5,532 nt of DNA from Elusimicrobiota bacterium. Its GTDB lineage: Bacteria > Elusimicrobiota > Elusimicrobia > UBA1565 > UBA9628. The DNA lies in NCBI GenBank assembly GCA_016194625.1, contig JACQBB010000034.1, forward strand, positions 1-5,532. Direction: 5' to 3'. Positions 1-5,353 of the stretch are shown in pieces; the stretch's first letter is position 1, and every line of letters begins with the position of its first letter. The position numbers were made by a program, and so were the translations under genes. The notes under the pieces were generated by a model that saw only the letters and a list, made by a program, of their open reading frames with translations, did not search any database and had not been told where the DNA came from.

Positions 1-701
1 TGGCGCACGGCCACGCCGACCACGCGATCAAGGCCGTCGAGGCCCTGCGCAAGAAGTTCGGCAAGGCCGAGATCGTGGCCGGCAACGTGGCCACCTATGA
101 AGGAGCGCGCGACCTGGCGTCGGCGGGCGCCGACGGCATCAAGGTCGGCGTGGGCCCCGGCTCCATCTGCTCGACGCGCATCGTCTCCGGCTCGGGCGTG
201 CCCCAGCTCACCGCGATCATGGACTGCGCCAAGATCACGCGCGAGAAGGGCGTGCCGATCTGCGCCGACGGCGGCCTGCGCGACTCCGGCGACCTGGCCA
301 AGGCCTTCGCGGCCGGCGCCTCCTCCGTGATGCTGGGCTCGCTGCTCGCCGGCGCCGAGGAGTCCCCGGGCTGGACGGTCGTGCGCGGCGGCTCGCGCTG
401 GAAGATCTACCGCGGCATGGCGTCGCTGGGCGCGACGCTCTCGCGCAAGAAGAAGGAGAGCCGCGACGCCGAGGACCTCAACCCGATCGAGGTCGCCGAG
501 GTGGTGCCCGAGGGCGTCGAGTCGATGGCGCCCTACAAGGGCCCCGTCGCCGACGTCATCCATCAGCTCATCGGCGGCGTGCGCTCCGGCATGAGCTACT
601 GCGGGGCGTCCTCGCTCGAAGAGATGTGGAAGAAGGCCGAGTTCATCCGCATCACCTCGGCCTCGTGGGCCGAGTCGCGCCCGCACCACCTCGACAAGTA
701 G
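1..701 (+). CDS. guaB: IMP dehydrogenase, C-terminal part (5' end outside window)
   Basis: Oxidises IMP to XMP with NAD+, the committed step of GMP synthesis, in the cytoplasm. The reading frame is open from base 3 (232 residues visible; the usual protein is near 490), so the N-terminal half of the barrel and any CBS domains are missing. Visible in order are AHGH near the start, the GNVAT strand (residues 27-31), [18 protein letters not shown] with the catalytic Cys at residue 56 (codon 168-170), GVPQLTA, the phosphate-binding ADGG (88-91), [24 protein letters not shown] and PYKGPV, then [12 protein letters not shown]. Two departures from the family are visible. The mobile flap (residues 145-168) lacks the usual Arg-Tyr pair, and the protein stops after ESRPHHLDK, without the common ITKE-type tail. 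GMP reductase is less likely because PEGVE and PYKGPV are IMPDH-like. The stop TAG is 3 bp from the convergent antitoxin gene and no terminator separates them. Confidence 0.92.
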   Translation, partial: AHGHADHAIKAVEALRKKFGKAEIVAGNVATYEGARDLASAGADGIKVGVGPGSICSTRIVSGSGVPQLTAIMDCAKITREKGVPICADGGLRDSGDLAKAFAAGASSVMLGSLLAGAEESPGWTVVRGGSRWKIYRGMASLGATLSRKKKESRDAEDLNPIEVAEVVPEGVESMAPYKGPVADVIHQLIGGVRSGMSYCGASSLEEMWKKAEFIRITSASWAESRPHHLDK

Positions 702-704
702 GCG

Positions 705-980
705 TCAGGCCGTCTCGCGCCGCAGGCGCTCGGTGATCCACATCCGCAGCATCGTGGAGAAGTTCACCCCGCGTCGAGCCGCGAGGTTTTCGATCCGGCG
801 GACCGCGGATTCTTCCAGCCGAAGGGAGATGTACCCGCCCGGCTTCGGGAACTCCATCCGGACTCGCCGGCCTGGCCGCCCCTCATCGATCAGAGAAGTC
901 TTGTCGTAATAGCGGCGAAGCTCCGCGTCGGTAGACTTTCGTTTCTTGGTCATGGAGTCAGCGGTTTCGCTGAAAGGCAC
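705..980 (-). CDS. CopG/BrnA-type ribbon-helix-helix antitoxin, apparently without a toxin
   Basis: A 91-residue protein likely to be a DNA-binding antitoxin that would bind a toxin through its N-terminal part and repress its own promoter. The C-terminal half has the ribbon-helix-helix pattern: strand YISLRL (50-55), helix EESAVRRIENLAARRG (56-71), then NFSTMLRMWITERLRRE (73-89). The AELRRYYDKTSL segment (19-30) resembles the toxin-contacting region of CopG-family antitoxins. The start chosen is GTG at 980, because GGAAG (989-993) lies 8 nt upstream; an in-frame ATG at 953 (82 residues) has no clear Shine-Dalgarno. No toxin gene fits in the 86 bp between it and the kinase gene, nor downstream, where guaB begins 3 bp away. 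It lies downstream of the kinase on the same strand with no terminator between, so read-through is possible. Composition is less GC-rich than guaB or the kinase. The family call is from sequence pattern only, and a non-TA RHH repressor remains possible. Confidence 0.8.
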   Translation of the reverse strand: MPFSETADSMTKKRKSTDAELRRYYDKTSLIDEGRPGRRVRMEFPKPGGYISLRLEESAVRRIENLAARRGVNFSTMLRMWITERLRRETA

Positions 981-988
981 GGCATGAA

Positions 989-993
989 CTTCC
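989..993 (-). promoter_or_regulatory. Ribosome binding site deciding the antitoxin GTG start
   Basis: On the minus strand GGAAG stands 8 nt before the GTG at 980. No comparable purine run precedes the in-frame ATG at 953, so this site favours the longer 91-residue product. Confidence 0.5.
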
Positions 994-997
994 GGCG

Positions 998-1055
998 CAT
1001 AGCACGGAAGCTATGGTTCTTGCATCGTGTAAGCGGCCATATCACGGATGCTATG
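998..1055. promoter_or_regulatory. Tandem palindromic operator candidate for the antitoxin gene
   Basis: Two 18-bp elements lie at 998-1015 (CATAGC-acggaa-GCTATG, perfect 6-bp arms) and 1038-1055 (CATATC-acggat-GCTATG, one arm mismatch). They match each other at 16 of 18 positions, including most of the spacer, and start 40 bp apart, close to four helical turns. They occupy the short gap just upstream of the RHH antitoxin gene. Such proteins usually autoregulate by binding paired palindromes, so these are the natural operator candidates. No clear -35/-10 pair could be assigned between them. The protein-site pairing is inference. Confidence 0.6.
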
Positions 1056-1066
1056 GGATGTATCGT

Positions 1067-3154
1067 TCAGGCAGGAACAGCGAGAGACCGCGCGAGAGCC
1101 TCGACGAACGAGGAGGCGGTCGGCCAGCGCTTGGCGGGGTCCGGGTCCAGCGCGCGCGCGATGGCCGCGTCGGCGGCGGGCGGCAGACCGGGGGCGGCCT
1201 CGGCGAGCGGGCGGTACATGCGCTCGACCTTCATCATCAGGCCGCCGGTGGGGAACGGGGTGCGGCCGGTGAGCGTCTCGTAGGCGCAGGCGCCCAGCGC
1301 GAACACGTCCGCCGCGGGGCCGACGCCGCCGCCCTGCTCCTGCTCGGGCGCCATGTAGGCGGGCGTGCCCGACACCTCGACCTTCGACAGGGTGGACATG
1401 GTCTCGGCGACGCGCCGCGCGATGCCGAAGTCCATGACCTTCACGGCGCCGCCGTGCACCATCATGTTCGCGGGCTTCAGGTCCTGGTGGACGACGCCCG
1501 CGTGGTGCGCGTAGTCCAGGGCGGCCCCCACCTGGCGCAGGACCGACACGGCCTCGGCCGGGGCCAGCGGCCCGCGGCCCAGCCGCTCGTGCAGGGTCTC
1601 GCCCGACACCTTCTCGAAGACGAGGAAAAGCCCCTCGGCGTCTTCGTGGATCGCGTGGATCTCGACGATGTTCGGATGCTTGAGGGCGGCGACGGTGCGC
1701 GCCTCTTTAAGGAAGCGGGCGCGCTCGCGCGGGCTGTCGGCCACCTCGGCGCGCAGTTTTTTAAGCGCCACCGCGCGCTGGAGGCCCAGGTCCATCGCCT
1801 CGTACACGACGCCCATGCCGCCCTGGCCGAGCGTGCGCAGGATCTGAAAACCGGCCGGCGCCGCCGCGGGGCGCGCGCCGCGCGCCAGCAGTTCGTGGTC
1901 CTCTTGGCGCATCGCCAGGCGCACCGACGACTCGCCGCGCTTGCGGAAGATCGCGAACGAGAAGAACAGCAGGGCCGTGCCGATCGCGCCCAGCCACACC
2001 GCCGTGGAGCGCGGCCGCCGGGACGCCGCGGCCGGGCCCGCCGCGCGCTCGCGGTACAGCGAATCGAACTGGTTGTCGAGGAGGGCCGCCTGCTTCAGGT
2101 CGGCCAACTCGGCCGCGCGGTCGCCCAGCGCCGCGTGCGCGGTCGCGCGCGCCGCGAACAGCTGGGCGTCGTTGGGCGTCTCGGCCAGCGCCCGGTCGGC
2201 CTCCTCCAGCGCCTGCTGGGGATGGCCCAGGTCCACCATGTCGTCGATCAGCGTGCGGTGCGCGCGCGTGTCCCACGGCATGATCTTGAGCGCCGACTTG
2301 GCGTCGGCCGCCGACGGCTCGTACTTGCCCATGCGGCGCAGGACCAGCGCGCGGAAGCGCAGCGCGATCTCGTCGCTGGGGTTGTCGCCCAGGCGGCGGT
2401 CGAGCAGGGACTTGGAGCCCTCCAGGTCGCCCACCCCGAACTTGGTGACCGCGTCGCGCACCAGCGGGTTCGACAGCCGCGCCCCGCCGTCGCGCGCCGC
2501 CGCCGCGTTCATCTCGGCCAGCCGCGCCGGCGAGATCCACCCGCCGCCCAGCGCCGGCAAGCCGATCGCCGACGCCAGCTCGGGCTTGCCCGTCACCGAA
2601 GCCCCCGGAGGCGGCGCCTCGCCCGCGTCCCCGCGCAAGCCCGCCAGCAGCTCCTTGGCCCGGTCCTTGACCGACGACTCCGTCTTGACCCTGCGCTCCC
2701 CGGCCGCCACCAGCGCCTGCAAGGATTTGTTCTCCGGCTCGCGCGCCAGCGCGGCCCGCGCCAGCGCCAGCGCCCCCGCCGCGTCCCCCGCATCGGCCAG
2801 CGACGCGTAAGTCTTCAGCGTCGCCGCCGTCCGCGGATTCGGCGCCTTCACGACCGTCTGGTCACCCGCATCGGTCGACCCGGCGGGCAAAGTCCGCGTC
2901 GGCGCGGCCACGACGGTCCCCGTCGTCCCGTCCCCCTGGTCGCAATCGCCCGTGCACGGGACCTCGGGCTTGGTCACGACGACGCTCGGATCGGGTGTCG
3001 TGTCGGTCTTTCCGTCGGTTTTTCCTTCAGTAGGACCGGGGACTTTATCCGGAAGTCCGGTGGTGGAGTTATCGAGCCGCACTTTCGCGGAAGCATGGAC
3101 TGCCGCGAAAATGATGCACGAAACCAGGATCGAAACCGAAATACGTGGCCGCAT
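1067..3154 (-). CDS. Membrane Ser/Thr protein kinase with N-terminal exported TPR region
   Basis: A 695-residue transmembrane kinase predicted to phosphorylate cytoplasmic Ser/Thr residues in response to an envelope signal. Order: signal peptide 1-23 (ASA before K24), a low-complexity Thr/Asp/Pro linker to about 105 with C67 and C71, alpha-helical TPR-like repeats at about 110-155 and 229-365, a transmembrane helix 384-403 followed by RKR, then the kinase domain at about 436-690. Kinase motifs are the glycine loop LGQGGMGVVYE (442-452), ATP lysine K465, helix C E484, catalytic loop HQDLKPAN (556-563; D558, N563), DFG 575-577, APE 602-604, D616 and R676. All catalytic residues are present, but HRD is HQD. 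The kinase domain is C-terminal, opposite to PknB-type kinases. The ATG at 3154 is chosen because an upstream TTG (3187) lies inside the promoter spacer. No terminator is seen before the antitoxin gene. Substrate and ligand are unknown. Confidence 0.9.
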   Translation of the reverse strand: MRPRISVSILVSCIIFAAVHASAKVRLDNSTTGLPDKVPGPTEGKTDGKTDTTPDPSVVVTKPEVPCTGDCDQGDGTTGTVVAAPTRTLPAGSTDAGDQTVVKAPNPRTAATLKTYASLADAGDAAGALALARAALAREPENKSLQALVAAGERRVKTESSVKDRAKELLAGLRGDAGEAPPPGASVTGKPELASAIGLPALGGGWISPARLAEMNAAAARDGGARLSNPLVRDAVTKFGVGDLEGSKSLLDRRLGDNPSDEIALRFRALVLRRMGKYEPSAADAKSALKIMPWDTRAHRTLIDDMVDLGHPQQALEEADRALAETPNDAQLFAARATAHAALGDRAAELADLKQAALLDNQFDSLYRERAAGPAAASRRPRSTAVWLGAIGTALLFFSFAIFRKRGESSVRLAMRQEDHELLARGARPAAAPAGFQILRTLGQGGMGVVYEAMDLGLQRAVALKKLRAEVADSPRERARFLKEARTVAALKHPNIVEIHAIHEDAEGLFLVFEKVSGETLHERLGRGPLAPAEAVSVLRQVGAALDYAHHAGVVHQDLKPANMMVHGGAVKVMDFGIARRVAETMSTLSKVEVSGTPAYMAPEQEQGGGVGPAADVFALGACAYETLTGRTPFPTGGLMMKVERMYRPLAEAAPGLPPAADAAIARALDPDPAKRWPTASSFVEALARSLAVPA
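3002..3025. repeat. 12-bp tandem duplication inside the kinase linker
   Basis: Two adjacent 12-bp units (3002-3013 and 3014-3025) differ at one base. Each encodes one copy of the GKTD motif (EGKTDGKTD) in the exported linker of the kinase. This looks like simple expansion of a disordered spacer. Confidence 0.6.
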
Positions 3155-3161
3155 AGAGAGG

Positions 3162-3197
3162 TAAGCGAAGTGTAACCCCGCCCCCAAAACCTGTCAA
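3162..3197 (-). promoter_or_regulatory. Consensus sigma70-type promoter of the kinase gene
   Basis: On the minus strand a perfect -35 TTGACA (3192-3197) is followed by a 17-bp spacer and TACACT (3169-3174) as -10. The expected transcription start is near A3162, only about 8 nt before the ATG at 3154. No Shine-Dalgarno precedes that ATG (CTCTCT), consistent with a near-leaderless message. Confidence 0.75.
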
Positions 3198-3307
3198 GGC
3201 GGCCTTATTACAGAGGTCACAGGTCGGTTTTGACGCGAACAACGGGTAGGTCTTTTGGCCGCGCGGCGCTGGACCCGATGCCCCAGGCCCGGAAATTGAG
3301 CCGCGGC

Positions 3308-3313
3308 TACAAT
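3308..3313 (+). promoter_or_regulatory. Possible -10 box for the secreted-protein gene
   Basis: TACAAT stands 37 bp before the ATG at 3351, which would give a leader of about 30 nt containing the ribosome binding site. No acceptable -35 lies 16-18 bp upstream, so this is tentative. An identical hexamer precedes the lipoprotein gene. Confidence 0.3.
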
Positions 3314-3318
3314 TGGAA

Positions 3319-3339
3319 TGTCCGGACGCCGACCGGACA
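3319..3339 (+). promoter_or_regulatory. Hairpin/palindrome touching the ribosome binding site
   Basis: TGTCCGG (3319-3325) and CCGGACA (3333-3339) form a perfect 7-bp inverted repeat with a 7-nt loop. It ends on the first base of the Shine-Dalgarno AAGGAG. If transcription starts near 3320, it would be a hairpin at the mRNA 5' end; as DNA it would overlap the start site as an operator. Confidence 0.5.
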
Positions 3340-3344
3340 AGGAG
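3339..3344 (+). promoter_or_regulatory. Ribosome binding site of the secreted-protein gene
   Basis: AAGGAG lies 6 nt before the ATG at 3351. It fixes that start over the in-frame ATG at 3318, which lies at the edge of the hairpin and has no such site. Confidence 0.8.
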
Positions 3345-3350
3345 ATCGTC

Positions 3351-4013
3351 ATGGACTCGAGCCGCTCTGAAAGCCGCGCCTTCTCGTTCGCCGTCTCGGC
3401 GATGCTGACCTCCGCCGTCCTCGCCACCGCGCCCGATCCGACTTTCGTCGCCGCCGCCGCCGGACCGCAGCCGGCCGCCATCATGGGCATGATCGAAGGC
3501 GCCCGCTCGGCAGGCTTCGCCGGCATGAAGGACATGCCCGCACCCGCCGCGGTCGCCGCTCCTGCCGCCGCGGAGTCCAAGACGGCCTCCGGTAAAAATG
3601 CCTCCGAAACCGTCCCGACCCTCACCCCGGCCCAGCTCCAAAAGATCCGCGCCTACGGCCTCAGCCCGCGCGGCAAGCAGATGGGCCTGCGCGGCGACCT
3701 GGCTCAGGCCCTCGGGGTCGGTCCCGGCGGCCCGAGCGTTTATTTCCCGGGCATGGGTGCCTCGGACAGCGACGTTCACTTGAAGTGGACCATCTGGATC
3801 CTTCCGAACTCCTCAGGTTACGTCATCGGCCGCCTTGACGAACAATCGGGCGTCACGCGCTTCTTCCGCATGGACATGGACATGAAGCTCGTCGTTGGAA
3901 TCTACGTCAAGAACGCGACGGACGCCTCGATCACCTACACGCCCGCCGAAGCTGCCCCGCTCTTCGCCCACGACCTCACGGAATGGGTCGACATCGCGGA
4001 CGCAATCCCCTGA
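3351..4013 (+). CDS. Secreted protein of unknown function, 220 aa
   Basis: I do not recognise a family. The start is set by AAGGAG 6 nt upstream. Residues 9-27 (RAFSFAVSAMLTSAVLATA) form a plausible signal peptide, with the cleavage point uncertain because of alanine-rich sequence up to about 37. An Ala/Pro/Ser-rich low-complexity stretch (about 40-90) leads to a more ordered C-terminal domain. That domain has a helical piece LTPAQLQKIRAYGLSPRGKQ (91-110), then a Gly-rich VGPGGPSVYFPGMG, then alternating strands: HLKWTIWILP (143-152), GYVIGRLDE, VTRFFRMDMDMKLVVGIYVKN (168-188) and ASITYT. There are no cysteines, so no disulfides and no lipobox. The protein is probably periplasmic or exported. 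It is transcribed divergently from the kinase gene and followed by its own strong hairpin terminator, so it is probably monocistronic. Any link to the kinase rests on proximity alone. Confidence 0.8.
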   Translation: MDSSRSESRAFSFAVSAMLTSAVLATAPDPTFVAAAAGPQPAAIMGMIEGARSAGFAGMKDMPAPAAVAAPAAAESKTASGKNASETVPTLTPAQLQKIRAYGLSPRGKQMGLRGDLAQALGVGPGGPSVYFPGMGASDSDVHLKWTIWILPNSSGYVIGRLDEQSGVTRFFRMDMDMKLVVGIYVKNATDASITYTPAEAAPLFAHDLTEWVDIADAIP

Positions 4014-4026
4014 CGCCTTCCCTTTG

Positions 4027-4070
4027 AAAGTGGAGCGGGCGCTCGGAAACACCGAGCGCCCGCTTCGTTT
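4027..4070. terminator. Strong hairpin terminator, copy 1 of a repeated element
   Basis: A perfect 13-bp stem (4034-4046 with 4052-4064) with a 5-nt loop begins 20 bp after the secreted-protein stop. It is followed on the plus strand by TCGTTTCT, a modest U-rich tail. On the minus strand the tail is CCACTTT. The whole 44-bp block recurs at 5354-5397 with 38 of 44 identical positions. Confidence 0.85.
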
Positions 4071-4102
4071 CTACTGCGGGCCGAACAGCCCGGCCACAGC
4101 CA

Positions 4103-4114
4103 GGTCCTAGGACC
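4103..4114. promoter_or_regulatory. 12-bp perfect palindrome upstream of the lipoprotein gene
   Basis: GGTCCTAGGACC is a perfect palindrome about 25 bp before the possible -10 at 4139-4144, roughly where a -35 region or a repressor/activator site would fall. It may be a protein-binding site. There is no second copy in the window. Confidence 0.3.
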
Positions 4115-4138
4115 CTCGTTCCGACCCGCCGCAGCGCT

Positions 4139-4144
4139 TACAAT
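4139..4144 (+). promoter_or_regulatory. Possible -10 box for the lipoprotein gene
   Basis: TACAAT is the same hexamer as that before the secreted-protein gene. A start near 4151 would place all four downstream hairpins in the transcript leader. No good -35 is visible at 16-18 bp, so assignment is weak. Confidence 0.3.
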
Positions 4145-4150
4145 ACTTGC

Positions 4151-4287
4151 ACCGCCGGCACCGCCGGCAACGGCGGCTCTGTAGCCCGAAGAATCGGCTT
4201 CGGGGTATCCACGATCCGACCGGAATCGGATGAGTCCAGAGACGACGGCGATTCGATTCAACGCCGTCGCCGTTCCAGGACACCATA
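4151..4287 (+). promoter_or_regulatory. Structured 5' leader of the lipoprotein gene (four hairpins)
   Basis: This gene-free stretch holds four successive inverted repeats. They are CCGCC/GGCGG (4161-4165 and 4172-4176, next to a doubled accgccggc at 4151-4168), CCCGAAG/CTTCGGG (4185-4191 and 4198-4204), ATCCGA/TCGGAT (4214-4219 and 4226-4231) and CGACGGCG/CGCCGTCG (4243-4250 and 4262-4269). The first three have 6-nt loops and the last 11 nt. The last hairpin ends 8 nt before the AGGA ribosome binding site (4277-4280). I recognise no known riboswitch. It could be a regulatory leader or an independent small RNA. Confidence 0.4.
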
Positions 4288-5298
4288 ATGATCGATCTCC
4301 GATTCCGCCTCTCTCCATCATATAGCGCGATTGCGTTAATCGCAGTCATTTTCGCGACAGCCTGTAAGAAGTCCCCCTCCACGCCTGTCGCTCGCCCGGC
4401 TGCCCCGGATCTGAGGATGCCCGTCCCACCCGATCGCTCATCTCCTACGATTACGCCGACCGCCCCGCCGTCACCGCCTGATTCCGGGATGGAGAAGGCT
4501 CTCGATCGGAAATTCGGCTCGGACGAGGCCTCGAAAGAAGAGATGCGGGGCTTGATGAAATCGCTCGAAGCGGAAGCGACCGCTGACAATACAATCCGAG
4601 AAGCAGACCAAAAGCGCATGGTACAGCCGGCGCCTTCCGGCTTCGAACCTGAGCAGGCCGACCGAAAGGTTCAGCTAAAACTCTCTCTGGAAAAAAACCG
4701 CATCGGCATCAACGGATCGCTGCGATTCCACATCGACTTGACGAATGTCGGCCGTCAAGCGATCGATTATGAGGAATCCTCGGCGAGCATCTTCCGAGCC
4801 GGGGGACTGTTGGACTCACGCGTCATGCATTTCTATGTCACCTATCCCGACGGACACCGAGAAAAGCTCATTCCCGCCGCGGCCGCCGACAAACTTCATA
4901 TCCATCGTCCTCAAGAAGATCGGATGTTCGAACTCCCCGAGAATCTCCCTGCGCAAGACAAGGAAAAATGGCTAGTCGAGACCCAGGCGGCGGCTCGGGC
5001 TGCGAATCACTTCCAAGTGCATTTGGATCCAGGCGCGTCGCTCCGCAGTCTCGGCGACGACGACTCCGCCGCTATCCCTTACAGGACCCTTTATTGCGAG
5101 CAGAATTTCACCACCCCCGGCGCGTATCGCCTCACGGTCGAGTTGGATGACCGCCCCCCTGCGTTGACGCCCGACTATATCGCAATGCGCTTGACCCCGG
5201 GGATCACGGAAGCTGCCATCAAAAAATCTCATGCGGAACGGGTCAAAAAATCCCTCGGTCCCGTTTCGGCGTCCGCCGCATTCCAGGTGGAGCCATGA
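4288..5298 (+). CDS. Predicted lipoprotein with beta-sandwich-like domain, function unknown
   Basis: A 336-residue protein; the start at 4288 has AGGA (4277-4280) 7 nt upstream. The N-terminus is a lipoprotein signal: R5 and R7, a hydrophobic core at about 13-23, then ATAC with C26 as the predicted lipidated cysteine. The -3 position is Ala rather than Leu, so the lipobox is acceptable but not ideal. A Pro/Ser/Thr-rich tether (29-66) leads to a charged helix (67-112). The ordered part from about 127 has alternating strands typical of an Ig-like sandwich: VQLKLSLEKNRIGINGSLRFHIDLTNVG (128-155), VMHFYVTYPDG, then IPYRTLYCEQNFTTPGAYRLTVELDD (263-288), whose F-x3-PGAYRLTVEL resembles the closing strands of such folds. 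No catalytic motif is evident. Codon use is less GC-biased than in guaB or the kinase, hinting at separate history. It is probably an envelope-anchored binding or structural protein; I do not know its family. Confidence 0.85.
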   Translation: MIDLRFRLSPSYSAIALIAVIFATACKKSPSTPVARPAAPDLRMPVPPDRSSPTITPTAPPSPPDSGMEKALDRKFGSDEASKEEMRGLMKSLEAEATADNTIREADQKRMVQPAPSGFEPEQADRKVQLKLSLEKNRIGINGSLRFHIDLTNVGRQAIDYEESSASIFRAGGLLDSRVMHFYVTYPDGHREKLIPAAAADKLHIHRPQEDRMFELPENLPAQDKEKWLVETQAAARAANHFQVHLDPGASLRSLGDDDSAAIPYRTLYCEQNFTTPGAYRLTVELDDRPPALTPDYIAMRLTPGITEAAIKKSHAERVKKSLGPVSASAAFQVEP

Positions 5299-5353
5299 GA
5301 GGCCTCAGGATCTCGGAACTATCATCGGGACGCAGGCAGACCGGCGGCCGTAA

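Noticed and set aside
1..701. GMP reductase (guaC) instead of IMP dehydrogenase
   Set aside because: The [18 protein letters not shown] and PYKGPV segments follow the IMPDH pattern despite the odd flap.
998..1055. The two 18-bp repeats as a short CRISPR array or transposon ends
   Set aside because: Only two units with a 22-bp gap, each palindromic, with no cas genes, no transposase and no target duplication; an operator pair explains them better.
1013..3175. 720-codon open frame on the plus strand opposite the kinase gene
   Set aside because: The product is dominated by Arg, Gly, Ala and His in low-complexity runs, typical of the antisense of a GC-rich gene, while the minus strand encodes a full kinase motif set.
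3155..3187. Kinase start at the upstream TTG (3187)
   Set aside because: That codon lies inside the spacer between the -35 and -10 boxes, so it would not be in the transcript, and the extra residues would precede the signal peptide.
3230..3258. TTGACG (3230-3235) as a -35 for the secreted-protein gene
   Set aside because: At 16-18 bp downstream there is only T-rich then GGCC sequence with no acceptable -10.
3318..3350. Earlier ATG at 3318 for the secreted protein
   Set aside because: It begins at the edge of the hairpin and lacks a Shine-Dalgarno, while AAGGAG is placed ideally for the ATG at 3351.
3069..3779. 236-codon minus-strand frame across the divergent intergenic region
   Set aside because: It crosses the kinase promoter and opposes a gene with a good ribosome binding site and signal peptide; the Gly/Arg-rich product has no recognisable motif.
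4107..4619. 170-codon minus-strand frame over the lipoprotein leader
   Set aside because: It covers the inverted-repeat leader and the antisense of the lipoprotein signal region and shows no domain or ribosome binding site.
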